Shown here piece by piece: positions 16,875-25,318 of a stretch of 64,000 bases of DNA. The translations under genes and the position numbers were made by a program. Source of the DNA: Shinella yambaruensis (GTDB lineage: Bacteria > Pseudomonadota > Alphaproteobacteria > Rhizobiales > Rhizobiaceae); contig NZ_JALJCK010000006.1 of the NCBI RefSeq assembly GCF_022899355.1, positions 310,001 through 374,000 on the forward strand, given 5' to 3'. The notes under the pieces were generated by a model that saw nothing but the letters and a program-made list of their open reading frames with translations, did not search any database and was not told the DNA's origin. Positions within the stretch are counted from its first letter, which is position 1. The number at the start of each line of letters is the position of its first letter.

Positions 16875-17602
16875 GCCTCGTCCTTCGTCACCGGCACGCC
16901 CTTTGCCGACAGGTGCACGCGCCCGCCGATCGGGTTGCCGCCGGTCTTCGGATAGCGGATCGCGACCAGGCGCGACCGCTCGATGCGCGTGATGGAGACG
17001 CTGTTGCTCTGGTTGCCGCCGAGCACATAGTAGTGCGTGGCGTCCTCGCCGACGTAGAGGCCGACATGCCCGCCACCCGGCCGCTTGAAGACGAGGATCG
17101 CGCCGACCGAGGGCGCGGGAAGCGAAATGCCGAAGGTCCGCCAGTTGAGCGCGCCGAGCGGATTTGAGGGCAGCGCCTCCTGGGGCAGCGTCACCGCGAC
17201 CCAGGCGGCGAGCGCAAGGCCGCACCACGGGATATCGTCGTCGCTGTAGAAGCTCGCCACCCATCCGCCGAGGCGTTTCGCCCAGGACATGATGGTGGAG
17301 TTCGATCCCTTCCCGACGATCTCCCGCAGGCCGAGGTAGCGGCGGGCCTCGCGCATCCAGATGGGTTCGGTCGGCGGCTCGGGCGCAATCAGCAACGTTG
17401 CGTTCGGCGCGGCCGACGAACGGCGCAGGGCGGCGACCGTGGCTTCGTTCGCCGTGCCGGTGATTTTCAGGCCCTCGGCCGCCTGGAAACGCTTGAGGCC
17501 CTCGATCATCATGCGGCCGGGCGCATCGTCCGCCTTGCCGGCATAGGCGCCATGGGCGAGCAGGCGCGTGATGACCCATTTGTCAAAGCTGATGGTGCTC
17601 AA
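16871..17602 (-). CDS. Endolysin: peptidoglycan-binding plus TIGR02594/NlpC-CHAP-type peptidase
   Basis: A 243-residue cell-wall hydrolase from a TTG start at 17602 (another TTG at 17632 is possible). Residues about 10-65 resemble a peptidoglycan-binding helical domain (MMIEGLKRFQAAEGLKITG). The catalytic domain matches the TIGR02594 group: EARRYLGLREIVG, the cysteine motif DDDIPWCGLALAAW (C127) and GGGHVGLYVG with H179, the expected Cys/His pair. No signal peptide, so release needs the holin. First gene of the lysis block, about 90 nt downstream of a regulatory palindrome. Confidence 0.88.
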   Translation of the reverse strand: MSTISFDKWVITRLLAHGAYAGKADDAPGRMMIEGLKRFQAAEGLKITGTANEATVAALRRSSAAPNATLLIAPEPPTEPIWMREARRYLGLREIVGKGSNSTIMSWAKRLGGWVASFYSDDDIPWCGLALAAWVAVTLPQEALPSNPLGALNWRTFGISLPAPSVGAILVFKRPGGGHVGLYVGEDATHYYVLGGNQSNSVSITRIERSRLVAIRYPKTGGNPIGGRVHLSAKGVPVTKDEA

Positions 17603-17688
17603 AGGAAACGCCCCCGGATCAGATGAAAACAACCGGAAATCGTTCCGGCGATCTGGTCGGACTATGGTGAGCGTTGGGGGAGTTGCAG

Positions 17689-17706
17689 GGCTGACAAATG
17701 TCAGCC
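17689..17706. promoter_or_regulatory. Candidate late-activator palindrome, copy 2
   Basis: GGCTGACAAATGTCAGCC, perfect 8-bp arms, between the Mor-like activator stop and the endolysin start. It differs from copy 1 at 9765-9782 only in one centre base. The position upstream of the lysis genes suits an activator site for the first late promoter. Confidence 0.65.
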
Positions 17707-17713
17707 AAGGCCG

Positions 17714-18112
17714 TCAGAACAATTCGCCCTGATCTTTATCCTTGGCTTTCATCCTCCAAATCGTGCGCTCGTGCAAGCCCGCTTCCCTGGCAGCGGCTCG
17801 GCCGCTGGCGCCCTGGGCAAGCGCCTCGGCGGCACGACGACGCGCAAGGCTCCTGGCCGATGCCGGGCCCAGCGGCAAGACCTCATGCCGGATGGCAGCG
17901 GGCCGGCCGTCCGCGTCGACGATCGCGAGGCCCCGGCATATGCGGTCGGCCACATCGAGGCCGACCAGCCGGGTGAGCCAATGGTTCGGCTCGGCACGCG
18001 GCGGGATCGAAACGCGTGTGCCGCCGTGACTGCGGGCGATCGTCAAGGCAACGTCGCTGCCCGCGATGTCGGCGATGTCACCGAGAAGGCCCGGAAGGCT
18101 GCTTCGGCTCAC
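17714..18112 (-). CDS. Mor/C-type late or middle transcription activator
   Basis: A 132-residue DNA-binding protein with Mor-family layout. An N-terminal dimerisation part (LPGLLGDIADIAGSDVALTIARSHGGTRVSIP) is followed by a helix and a C-terminal HTH (GASGRAAAREAGLHERTIWRM). In Mu, Mor and C switch on middle and late genes by binding dyads just upstream of their promoters. Here it is the last gene before the lysis block, the usual place. The two GGCTGACA dyads are its likely targets (inference). Confidence 0.82.
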   Translation of the reverse strand: MSRSSLPGLLGDIADIAGSDVALTIARSHGGTRVSIPPRAEPNHWLTRLVGLDVADRICRGLAIVDADGRPAAIRHEVLPLGPASARSLARRRAAEALAQGASGRAAAREAGLHERTIWRMKAKDKDQGELF

Positions 18113-18309
18113 GGGCGCCTCCCCAGGCTGAGAGCCGTCTCGATCTCGATCTGACGGGCGGTCAGCACCTTCAGGCGCTCCTCGCGCTTGATCCGCGTGT
18201 GGGCATCGACGCCGCCGCGCTGAAGACGCTTCAAAAGGTCTTCACGCTCCTCTCGAATGGCGTTCAAGGTTTCGACCTCGAAAAGGGGAAGGTGCGCGGC
18301 CGTGCCCAT
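18109..18309 (-). CDS. Small helical early protein, unknown
   Basis: Sixty-six residues, charged and coiled-coil-like (LNAIREEREDLLKRLQRGG). Translation is coupled at both ends: TGATG with the upstream gene and ATGA with the Mor-like gene. No family recognised. Confidence 0.6.
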   Translation of the reverse strand: MGTAAHLPLFEVETLNAIREEREDLLKRLQRGGVDAHTRIKREERLKVLTARQIEIETALSLGRRP

Positions 18310-18551
18310 CACGTCCGGTCCTCCGGTCTGACCGGCCATCGGGCCTTCAAGACCGTGACGACGACGGTCCCGGTTTCCCGTTCGGCCAGCACGAACTTCA
18401 CGCGCTCGACGATGACGGTCGTCGCCCGAAGCGCCGCGCCGGTGGCGCACCGGCTGGCGATGTGCCGGCGCACGGCCTCCACGTCGAGGCCATGCGCACG
18501 CTCCAGGTAGCGCAGGATGGCATGGTCGCTGACGTGGAGGGGCGTGGTCAT
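18309..18551 (-). CDS. Small early protein, unknown
   Basis: Eighty residues. The opening SDHAILRYLERAHGLDVEAVRRHIA is a common phage and toxin-like helix pattern, followed by a beta segment (TVIVERVKFVLAERETGTVVVTVL). It overlaps gemA by 4 nt. A resemblance to RelE/DUF4258-type small proteins is weak. No function assigned. Confidence 0.6.
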   Translation of the reverse strand: MTTPLHVSDHAILRYLERAHGLDVEAVRRHIASRCATGAALRATTVIVERVKFVLAERETGTVVVTVLKARWPVRPEDRT

Positions 18552-19201
18552 GGCGTGCCGGCCTTCCTGGCGGCGCGCACGCGTGGGCCGAAGGCGTTCA
18601 TCACCGTCTGCCACTGTGATGGTTTGACGTCGCCCAGCCAGACCAGCCGGATGCCGAGGATCTCGGATACAGCCTGGTCGAACCCCTTGCGCACCATGAG
18701 GCACGCATCGGGATGGAGGATGCGCCATTGCGCCCAGGCGATTTTGGCTCCGTCATGGGCGAGCCATTCGTAGCCGTTGCTGGTCCCAAACATCACGTCG
18801 GCTTCCCGCCTCAACCAGCCTTTCAGCCCCTCGACCGCCGCGCGCCCGTCATCGGCGTGATGGAGGAAACGCGTATCGTCGAGACCGGTCTGGCGCTTGA
18901 CATACGCGAGCATGGCCTGGTCGTCGCGATCGTCGACCAGGCCGAGGTTGTAGGCGGCGATCCAGAGCGCCTGGAGCTTCTTCGCGTATTTGCCGGTCAG
19001 TTGGCGCCGAGCCGTCGAACGGCCTCGCGCTGGCTGAAACCCGATCCTCCGGAATTCCCCAAGAACCTTCTGGCGCTCGGCCTCGGTCATGTCTTTGGCG
19101 GAAGATTTTCCGGTGATCGCAACAAGCTTGGCGCGATAGACGTCTTCGTCGAGGTCAAGCTGCTTGCGGGCGACGTGCATGGCGGCGATTGACGAGGTCA
19201 T
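18548..19201 (-). CDS. gemA: GemA-like regulatory protein (DUF1018, Mu gp16)
   Basis: A 217-residue member of the GemA/DUF1018 family: the opening MHVARKQLDLDEDVYRAKL, ITGKSSAKDMTEAERQKVL and the middle KLQALWIAAYNLGLV are diagnostic. In Mu, GemA changes host gene expression and DNA supercoiling in lysogens and is linked to the middle/late switch. It lies in the usual place upstream of the Mor gene. Confidence 0.92.
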   Translation of the reverse strand: MTSSIAAMHVARKQLDLDEDVYRAKLVAITGKSSAKDMTEAERQKVLGEFRRIGFQPARGRSTARRQLTGKYAKKLQALWIAAYNLGLVDDRDDQAMLAYVKRQTGLDDTRFLHHADDGRAAVEGLKGWLRREADVMFGTSNGYEWLAHDGAKIAWAQWRILHPDACLMVRKGFDQAVSEILGIRLVWLGDVKPSQWQTVMNAFGPRVRAARKAGTP

Positions 19202-19482
19202 CGGGAGTGTCCTTTGAGATATCCGGCGAGCACGAGCGTGCCGACGACCGTCTCGCCCAAGCCGCGGCCGAAGGCGATCTGTTCCGCCTCGGCCTCTGAC
19301 CGAGCGACGATCCTGCCGCCGTACTGACGCCTGTTGAGGCGGACATACGTCACGAAAACCATCTGGCGCGCGGCGAGGCGATTGACGACGTCGAGCGGCG
19401 CACCGTCGAGATCATCGAAGAGGATGCCGTCTGCGATCGGGCGCGTCGGGTGGATATGGACGGGAGCGAGACGATCACTCAT
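19198..19482 (-). CDS. Early phage protein of 94 residues, unknown
   Basis: ATGA overlap with gemA. Soluble alpha/beta composition, with VVNRLAARQMVFVTYVRLNRRQYGGRI and EAEQIAFGRGLGETVVGTL. Start at 19482 chosen because upstream in-frame sequence overlaps the neighbouring gene. No family recognised. Confidence 0.62.
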   Translation of the reverse strand: MSDRLAPVHIHPTRPIADGILFDDLDGAPLDVVNRLAARQMVFVTYVRLNRRQYGGRIVARSEAEAEQIAFGRGLGETVVGTLVLAGYLKGHSR

Positions 19483-19762
19483 GACCGGCTCCACTTGTTC
19501 CTGTGGGGACGCGGATAAGTCGGGCAACCTCAGTGCAGGCGGCTTGCTCTCCCTCGTACCGACCGATGACCAGCGAACTGGGTTGGTGCGCAATAAGTGG
19601 GCGATTGTCGCGATGTTCTTCAGCAATTCGGGCGCATCGTTCGCGCTCGGCAAGGATGGCCTTCGCGATAGCCTCAATGGCAACCTCGTACCGAAGGCCA
19701 AATCCATACTTAAAAGCCTTCTCAGCCACCTTCATGACGTCGGCGGGGATCGCGTCACTCAT
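19475..19762 (-). CDS. Early phage protein of 95 residues, unknown
   Basis: Contains a long amphipathic helix, MKVAEKAFKYGFGLRYEVAIEAIAKAILAERERCARIA, and ends with basic and Gly residues (VPTGTSGAGHE). The AILAERERCARIAEEH segment is common among small alphaproteobacterial phage and host proteins of unknown function. Overlaps both neighbours by 8 nt. Confidence 0.65.
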   Translation of the reverse strand: MSDAIPADVMKVAEKAFKYGFGLRYEVAIEAIAKAILAERERCARIAEEHRDNRPLIAHQPSSLVIGRYEGEQAACTEVARLIRVPTGTSGAGHE

Positions 19763-19991
19763 CGGTCTGACCTTTCGATGTGCTGGCGGCTTTCTTGCGC
19801 TCGGCAGCGAGAACGCGGACAGCACGGCGACGGCTGTCCTTGGCCAGCCAAATGGCCTCATCCATCTCGGCGATGATGCGCTCGGCGGCCTCGACCTTAG
19901 TCAAGAAGTCGCCGGGTTCTCGATCCGGGGCACGGCCGACACGACGGTGAAGGAGGTCGCCGTATTCGACGACATAACGACGATCAGGCAT
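19755..19991 (-). CDS. Early phage protein of 78 residues, unknown
   Basis: Starts MPDRRYVVEYGDLLHRRVG, then a charged helix (KVEAAERIIAEMDEAIWLAKDSRRRAVRVL) that could be coiled coil or DNA-contacting. Eight-nt overlaps with both neighbours. No family recognised. Confidence 0.6.
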   Translation of the reverse strand: MPDRRYVVEYGDLLHRRVGRAPDREPGDFLTKVEAAERIIAEMDEAIWLAKDSRRRAVRVLAAERKKAASTSKGQTDE

Positions 19992-20355
19992 GTTCGCTGT
20001 CGCTGTCCTTTCCCGATGATGCGGTGGCGGAACCGGGGACGAGCTGCGGATGCCTCTCGTGAAGTGCCGCAATGCGATTGGCGATCGAAGGATCGATGTT
20101 GACCTCGATGACTGACCGCAGGCGCCAGATGAGGTTCAGCGCCTCTGCAAGGTCTGCCTCCGCCCTTGAAACCTCCTGCCTGAGCGCATCGCGCCAGCCG
20201 TCGTTGTGGCCGATGATGTAGGAGCGGTCCGAGCGGAAGCGCTCCAGTTCGTCACACACGTCACTGACCGCTTCAGTGAAATCTGGGAAACGTGCGATAT
20301 CGTCATCACGCAAAGCTTCCCGGATGAGACTGGTTATCTTGCTCGGATCGTTCAC
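19984..20355 (-). CDS. Early phage protein of 123 residues, unknown
   Basis: An acidic, mostly helical protein (MNDPSKITSLIREALRDDD; RSDRSYIIGHNDGWRDALRQEV). Ends with a Ser/Asp/Glu-rich tail. Overlaps the upstream 68-residue gene by 4 nt. No family recognised. Confidence 0.6.
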   Translation of the reverse strand: MNDPSKITSLIREALRDDDIARFPDFTEAVSDVCDELERFRSDRSYIIGHNDGWRDALRQEVSRAEADLAEALNLIWRLRSVIEVNIDPSIANRIAALHERHPQLVPGSATASSGKDSDSEHA

Positions 20356-20558
20356 GACAGCCTCCTTTCGATGTCGGCCGCGAGGCGGTCTATGTTGATC
20401 TTCGCCACCAATACAGGTGCACGGGGAAGGTCGAAGGGATCGGTTTCAAAGAACAAAGCGAAGGTGACACCCTCCTGATCCACGACCTTTGCGCCCTCGG
20501 CATGGAACATCTCAGCAATGGCTTCGCGGATCGCCCGTTGATCACGGAAGTGCCTCAT
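20352..20558 (-). CDS. Early phage protein of 68 residues, unknown
   Basis: A short alpha/beta protein (MRHFRDQRAIREAIAEMFHAEG, then a beta section ending NIDRLAADIERRLS). ATGA overlaps with both neighbours. No family recognised. Confidence 0.58.
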   Translation of the reverse strand: MRHFRDQRAIREAIAEMFHAEGAKVVDQEGVTFALFFETDPFDLPRAPVLVAKINIDRLAADIERRLS

Positions 20559-20821
20559 GCTCCACCTGCCTGGCGCAGGGCATCGGCGCGCGCTTCTCTG
20601 TTCAGCCGCGCGGCCGCGCCATAGGACGCCGAGGGGCAGACGTTCATCGGAATGATCTCGCCGTTACCGTCGACCTCGAATTCGGCCGTGCAGCGGTAAA
20701 CGCAAATGGCAATCGGCGAGCGGGCGCCGCCGATTGTTTCCGTGCGGTCAGCACCACAGACCGGGCACTGCGATTGCATGAGCAGCTTTGCTGCGCGGAC
20801 AATGCCGAGGGCGCGGGTCAT
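20555..20821 (-). CDS. Zinc-ribbon-like early protein
   Basis: Eighty-eight residues with CPVCGADR near residue 19 and a later CVYRC, the spacing of a small zinc ribbon, followed by a basic helical tail. Such proteins in Mu-like early regions are thought to bind nucleic acid. The start at 20821 is chosen because the upstream frame is a shadow of the DUF3164 gene. Confidence 0.65.
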   Translation of the reverse strand: MTRALGIVRAAKLLMQSQCPVCGADRTETIGGARSPIAICVYRCTAEFEVDGNGEIIPMNVCPSASYGAAARLNREARADALRQAGGA

Positions 20822-20831
20822 GGCGGCGCCC

Positions 20832-21590
20832 TCATGCCCGGGCGAAATCAAGGGAGATGGTTTCCCATTTCGCCTTGACGTCGGCGCGGCGGCCGAACCG
20901 GATGTACTCCTTCGAGCCGATCGGCCGCATGGCATCGCGGATCGCATCCATTGCACGCTTCCAGCGTGGGTCGGCCATTTCGTATCGCAACAGGCGGTAG
21001 ATTTCCGACCGGTTGAGCGTGCCCTCCTGATCAACATTGAAAGCCCGCGTGACGAGCGCCTGAAGCTCGGCGCGACTGTCAGCGGACCAGTCGTTGATGC
21101 ATTCGTCGACAAGGCTCTTGGCGATGTGCAATTCAGGACCGAAGTCGATCAGGGTCGCGACCTGCACCTGGACGCGATAGAGGCCATCATAGCTGTAGTA
21201 CGTCGCATTGCCCTTCTCGCCGCGCTTCACCACGCCGTACTCCTGCTCCAGGAGCGCGTCGTAGGAACCGAGGTCGAACTTGGTGTGGCCGAGCAGGCGG
21301 GAGAGCGAGGCGCTGGCATCGAGGGCGAAGGCGATGCATTTGCGGACGATCTCGTCTTCGAGAACATTGGCTGGCTTGACCAGGGCGATTGGCACCCATT
21401 TCCCGGTGGCATCCATCATGCCGGGCCGGCCGTTAAGCTCGACAATCGCCGGCTCCATCTTTACCTGCGCGGTGGCGCGATACATGGCTTCCGGCACGAA
21501 ACGGCCGCGAACGTCTTCGATGTAAATGGCGCCGTCGATTTCGATCTGGCGCGGTGTGGCCGGCTTATCTGCGATAATGACTACATCCAT
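20832..21590 (-). CDS. DUF3164 family early protein
   Basis: A 252-residue DUF3164 protein, a hallmark of Mu-like early regions. Diagnostic parts: GRFVPEAM near the N-terminus, a central all-alpha region, YYSYDGLYRVQVQVA, and the C-terminal RAFNVDQEGTLNRSEIYRLLRYE with IRFGRR. Function is not established; position after B suggests replication or host takeover. Confidence 0.9.
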   Translation of the reverse strand: MDVVIIADKPATPRQIEIDGAIYIEDVRGRFVPEAMYRATAQVKMEPAIVELNGRPGMMDATGKWVPIALVKPANVLEDEIVRKCIAFALDASASLSRLLGHTKFDLGSYDALLEQEYGVVKRGEKGNATYYSYDGLYRVQVQVATLIDFGPELHIAKSLVDECINDWSADSRAELQALVTRAFNVDQEGTLNRSEIYRLLRYEMADPRWKRAMDAIRDAMRPIGSKEYIRFGRRADVKAKWETISLDFARA

Positions 21591-21602
21591 AGTGATGATC
21601 CT

Positions 21603-21896
21603 TCAGTTGTTGGGAAAGTGGGGGAGCCGGAAGGCGGTCACGTTGTCGCCGCTGGCGACATCCGTGATGTCCGCCGCCGCCTTCCGGTTTCGCAGATCGT
21701 CGCGCCCGGCCGACAGGCGATGTTCGAGGATGCGGTTTTCTTCCTCGACTTCCTGGGCGAGCGCGACGGCCGTGTTGAGCTGTTCGGTGATGAGCTGGAC
21801 CTCGCCGAGGCGAACGGTCCGGCCGTGCTGGAGGACCCCCGCGAGGGTCCTCCGAAGCTCGGTGAGATAATCGGAAAGAAGGAAGGCGGTGTTCAC
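21603..21896 (-). CDS. Early phage protein of 97 residues, unknown
   Basis: Helical, with a central heptad-like segment (QLITEQLNTAVALAQEVEEENRILEHRL) suggesting a coiled coil. ATGA overlap with the 103-residue gene upstream. No family recognised. Confidence 0.6.
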   Translation of the reverse strand: MNTAFLLSDYLTELRRTLAGVLQHGRTVRLGEVQLITEQLNTAVALAQEVEEENRILEHRLSAGRDDLRNRKAAADITDVASGDNVTAFRLPHFPNN

Positions 21897-22204
21897 GACT
21901 TCCTCCCCTTGTCGAAATCGACCTTGACGACTTTGCCGACAGGATCCCGGATCAACTGATCGAGCGCCGTTGTGGCCGCGCCCTCAAGCGATGCACGGGC
22001 GAGCATTCCGGCTTCCCCGAGCCGATGGACGGCCAGTTCCTGCTCCATGGCAGCGGCGAGCCGAAGCGCCAGGGCGAGTTCGACGACGACGTCCCGCGCC
22101 TTGTCGGCCGGCATCGTCTTTCCCTCGGCGGTGTAGGGCAGAATGCGGGCCGAGGCGTTTAGGATCGTGGCGCTCAAAGTGGCGTCATAGACGATGGGTT
22201 TCAT
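21893..22204 (-). CDS. Early phage protein of 103 residues, unknown
   Basis: Ala/Leu-rich helical protein (ARDVVVELALALRLAAAMEQELAV) ending basic (KVVKVDFDKGRKS). ATGA overlap with the MuB-like gene, so co-translated with it. No family recognised. Confidence 0.6.
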   Translation of the reverse strand: MKPIVYDATLSATILNASARILPYTAEGKTMPADKARDVVVELALALRLAAAMEQELAVHRLGEAGMLARASLEGAATTALDQLIRDPVGKVVKVDFDKGRKS

Positions 22205-23238
22205 GCCATGTCCTCGACATCACGGTTCTTCCACGCCTCGGTGATGTGGATGAGCGCCACGGTCTCGCCGCGACCGTTCGCATACATGGTGGCGAGCTTC
22301 ATGGTCTTGTCGATCTGCCGGAAGGCGCCGCCTTTCTTGCCGATGCCGATCAGGAACTTGGCGCAGTCGGGGTCCTCGATGCCCCATGATCTCACATAGG
22401 CGACGAGGTCTTCGGCATAGGGCTCCGGCCGCTGAAGGCGCTTGCCGATGCGGCTCTTGAGCTGATCGTAGGAGCGGTTTTTCTTCTTCTCCTTCGAAAA
22501 GCGGGTGTACACCTCGGCGTTGCCGACGATCGCGACCCCGCATTTGTAGACGTCGACGAAGTGGCGCAGCTGGTTGATCGCCTCGTCGTTGAGGTGCTGG
22601 CCCTCATCGACGATGAGCAGCGTGCCGTCGCCGGCCCGGCGGATCTTGTTGCCGATGGCGCGGGCGAGACGAGCGGGATTGTGCTCGCGCACGTCCAGCT
22701 CCTCGGCCAGTTCCGTCAGCATGCCGTGCACGGTCTTGGTGTTTTCCGAGACCGTCGCACGATAGACATGGCGACGGGACCGCTCGAAATGCATGCAGGT
22801 CTCGGTCTTGCCCATGCCGGCGCCGAGCGTGATCATGACGAGGTCGGGGCAGAGCTGCGCCCACATCAGCGTGTCGAGGATCTCGACCGTACCTCGCATC
22901 TTCATGAAGGGCGGCGACTGCGGGATGGTCGCGGCGATGGAGGCGTTCTCCTCGATCGCGGACAGCCACTGCAGGACGATCTTGTTGGTGCTGTCGAGGC
23001 GCCCGGAATACTTGCCGGAGAACCACTGGCTGAAGGTGCCGTCCGCCATGCCGATCCGCCGCGCGACCTCGGCCTTCGTCCAGCCGCTCGCCTTGGCCGT
23101 GTCGATCACGCCGTCGACCAGCTGCCACCACAGCTGGATATCCTCCTGCGACCTGTTGTCGAGGAGCACGGGCGGATTGACCGGACGCTCCCAGGTCGAT
23201 CCCGCCGTCATCTGGCTTGTGCCAACATGCTTGTTCAT
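22201..23238 (-). CDS. MuB-like transposition target ATPase
   Basis: A 345-residue AAA+ protein with MuB architecture. An N-terminal HTH (about 50-75: KASGWTKAEVARRIGMADGT) binds DNA; the ATPase has Walker A GAGMGKTET (139-147) and Walker B LLIVDEGQH (207-215), then sensor-like AIVGNAEV. MuB coats target DNA and delivers it to the transposase complex, and blocks insertion into the phage itself. It lies downstream of the transposase, as in Mu; gap 121 nt. Confidence 0.93.
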   Translation of the reverse strand: MNKHVGTSQMTAGSTWERPVNPPVLLDNRSQEDIQLWWQLVDGVIDTAKASGWTKAEVARRIGMADGTFSQWFSGKYSGRLDSTNKIVLQWLSAIEENASIAATIPQSPPFMKMRGTVEILDTLMWAQLCPDLVMITLGAGMGKTETCMHFERSRRHVYRATVSENTKTVHGMLTELAEELDVREHNPARLARAIGNKIRRAGDGTLLIVDEGQHLNDEAINQLRHFVDVYKCGVAIVGNAEVYTRFSKEKKKNRSYDQLKSRIGKRLQRPEPYAEDLVAYVRSWGIEDPDCAKFLIGIGKKGGAFRQIDKTMKLATMYANGRGETVALIHITEAWKNRDVEDMA

Positions 23239-23277
23239 CTAAAAGGTTCCTTGTGTATTGCCCTTTGGGGCTCTGCT

Positions 23278-23310
23278 GGGCGGGACTTCCACTCCCGCCC
23301 GTTCTTTTTT
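23278..23310 (+). terminator. Terminator-like hairpin in the A-B gap, plus-strand orientation
   Basis: GGGCGGGA pairs with TCCCGCCC over a 7-nt loop, followed on the plus strand by GTTCTTTTTT. The T-run is on the strand opposite to the phage genes, so it would stop antisense or incoming plus-strand transcription. On the minus strand it is a hairpin in the leader of the MuB-like gene. Confidence 0.55.
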
Positions 23311-23359
23311 CCGGAACCGTACGCACTACACTTCGGCTCAGTTTGAGCGACCGGACGCG

Positions 23360-25318
23360 TTACTTGCCGGCCTTATCCCCTCTCGGGAATGCGTGGACCG
23401 AGGCACCGGCGACACGGGCCATTGCCTTGGAAAATCCCTGTTCGAAATCCTCTGCGGGAACCGGCACCGCTTCGGGCGCGAGCTTGCCGGTGAAGATGCG
23501 CGTCACCTTCGGATGCACTGGCTCTGCCTTTTGGAGGTCGCGCTGGCCCTTGCGCAGGATTGCGGCGAGCTGGTTCTGGTTGAAGCGCTGCTCGGCGGCA
23601 GCGGCGGCGCGCGTTGCCTTGTCGAACTCGGCCCTGCCGCGCGCGTGGACGCGTCCCTCGTCCTGGTCCTTGAAGCCGGTATCGGCGATGCACGCTGCGT
23701 CACAGATGAACCGGTTCTTGAGGTCATACACCTTGATGGAGCCGTGCAGGTCATCGGGATCGAAGCGGATCGTCACCTGATCGCCCATGTGCTGGTTCAG
23801 CTCGCGGCTCCAGTACCGGTTGCCGGCGAAGTGCACTGCGCCGCTGCCCTTGTGGGTCTTGATCGTCTCGGAGGCGAGCAGCCAGAGGAAGCGCTGTGCC
23901 TCGGATGCACGCCGAACGATCGTCGTCGGCTGCTGCATGCTCTCCTCGAAGACGGCGTCGAAGCTGCGGCCCTTGGCGATCTGGGTTTTGCGGCCGGTTC
24001 GGGCGTTGTGCTCGGCGACCTGGTGCGCGATGAGCCGCTTCAGGTCCTCGATGTCGATAGCCGTCCTCATGTAATTGTCGGGCTTTTCGGTCGGCTTCTT
24101 GCCGGTATACGCCCCGGCGCAGACCGGATGCTTCGAGATGTCCTCGGCAAAATCGCCCCAGGCGCGTTCGATCGGCTTCGACTGGCCGGATTTCGGCAGA
24201 ACGAAATGCGGCTTGATCTTCAGGGCGACGAGCAGGCCTTCCGGGTCCTCGGGGCGGACCTTGAAGCGATAGCGTGTCTTCGCGCCGCCGGAGATTTTCT
24301 TCGAGGCGAAGGCCCGGCCGTTGTCGATGTACATGTCTTCGGGAATGCCGAAGCTCTCCACCATGTCGCCGACGACAAGGCGCACGACCTCCCATGTCTC
24401 CGCCTCGTCGAGCCGCCAGGACAGGATCTTGTTCGAATAGAGGTCCTGGATGCCGACCAGATACATGCGGATCGGCTTCTCGCGGTGCGGCACGCGGATG
24501 AAGAGGTCCAGCTGGTGCCCGTCCATGTTGACCGCTTCCATCGCGTGGAAGCAGGTGCGGTTCCGGCGCTGCGACGGATAGAGCGTCTTCGCCCGCTCGC
24601 GGCCCTCGCGGGTCACGACCTGGATCGCCTTCGGCACTTCGGCTTCCATCCGCCGGCGCAGGGACCGTTCGGAGGGGATCGGAGACCATCCCTCTATGGC
24701 GGCAGCTTCCAGGAGCCGGCGATAGCATGCGGAGAAGCCCGGCTTTTCCGGGCGCAGATAATCGGACTTCAGGAAATCCCAGGCGTCCGGATGGCATTCC
24801 GCCATCTGCGGCACGATGCCGTTGACGGCCGGGGAAGACGGAACGAGCGCGGGGAGCCAGTCTTCGGGGTCCAGGCCCTCGGTTGCCTTCCGCCACTCGT
24901 AATAGGCCGATTTCTGGATACCGGCATCATGGGTGGCAACCCCGATGGCGGCAAGGCGTGAGAGGCCGGCCTCGCGCACCAGCTGCTCGACGCGGACGAG
25001 CACCTTCAAGCGCGCCTCACAGACGTCTTTCGTCCCCTTCGGCAGTCGGTTGAAGACGGACCAGAGCAGGTTCTTTCGGGCGCGGGCCTCTTCCCAGGAG
25101 GCGCCGTCCGGCTGCTGGCGAAGCCGCCATTGCGCCGATGCGGGAAGAAGGCTGACATGGTATTCAACGACCGGACGCGTCTTTCCCTGACGCAGCTGGA
25201 CACAGCCTGCAACGCCGTTCCAATGGTCTTGGGCATGACGATAGAGGCTGCGCTCCGACGTCGGCAGGTCGGGAAGGTTGAGGGCCAAAAGTTCGGCGAG
25301 GGTGAACCACTCCTTCAT
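23360..25318 (-). CDS. MuA-like DDE transposase
   Basis: A 652-residue transposase (MuA is 663). Residues about 1-75 form the N-terminal DNA-binding domain, 80-245 the end-binding domains (CHPDAW... to SLRRRM at 175-224), then the RNase-H core with D266 (MDGH), D332 (IDNG) and E384 (KPIERAW), spacing like MuA D269/D336/E392. A beta-barrel and C-terminal B-interaction region follow. It inserts the phage DNA by replicative transposition. The start at 25318 overlaps the upstream stop (ATGA); the longer frame to 25411 is a shadow. Confidence 0.96.
   Translation of the reverse strand: MKEWFTLAELLALNLPDLPTSERSLYRHAQDHWNGVAGCVQLRQGKTRPVVEYHVSLLPASAQWRLRQQPDGASWEEARARKNLLWSVFNRLPKGTKDVCEARLKVLVRVEQLVREAGLSRLAAIGVATHDAGIQKSAYYEWRKATEGLDPEDWLPALVPSSPAVNGIVPQMAECHPDAWDFLKSDYLRPEKPGFSACYRRLLEAAAIEGWSPIPSERSLRRRMEAEVPKAIQVVTREGRERAKTLYPSQRRNRTCFHAMEAVNMDGHQLDLFIRVPHREKPIRMYLVGIQDLYSNKILSWRLDEAETWEVVRLVVGDMVESFGIPEDMYIDNGRAFASKKISGGAKTRYRFKVRPEDPEGLLVALKIKPHFVLPKSGQSKPIERAWGDFAEDISKHPVCAGAYTGKKPTEKPDNYMRTAIDIEDLKRLIAHQVAEHNARTGRKTQIAKGRSFDAVFEESMQQPTTIVRRASEAQRFLWLLASETIKTHKGSGAVHFAGNRYWSRELNQHMGDQVTIRFDPDDLHGSIKVYDLKNRFICDAACIADTGFKDQDEGRVHARGRAEFDKATRAAAAAEQRFNQNQLAAILRKGQRDLQKAEPVHPKVTRIFTGKLAPEAVPVPAEDFEQGFSKAMARVAGASVHAFPRGDKAGK

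Noticed and set aside
17689-17706. Reading the palindrome as a terminator of the Mor-like gene
   Set aside because: The loop would be 2-4 nt and no T-run follows; the second copy upstream of protease I argues for an operator.
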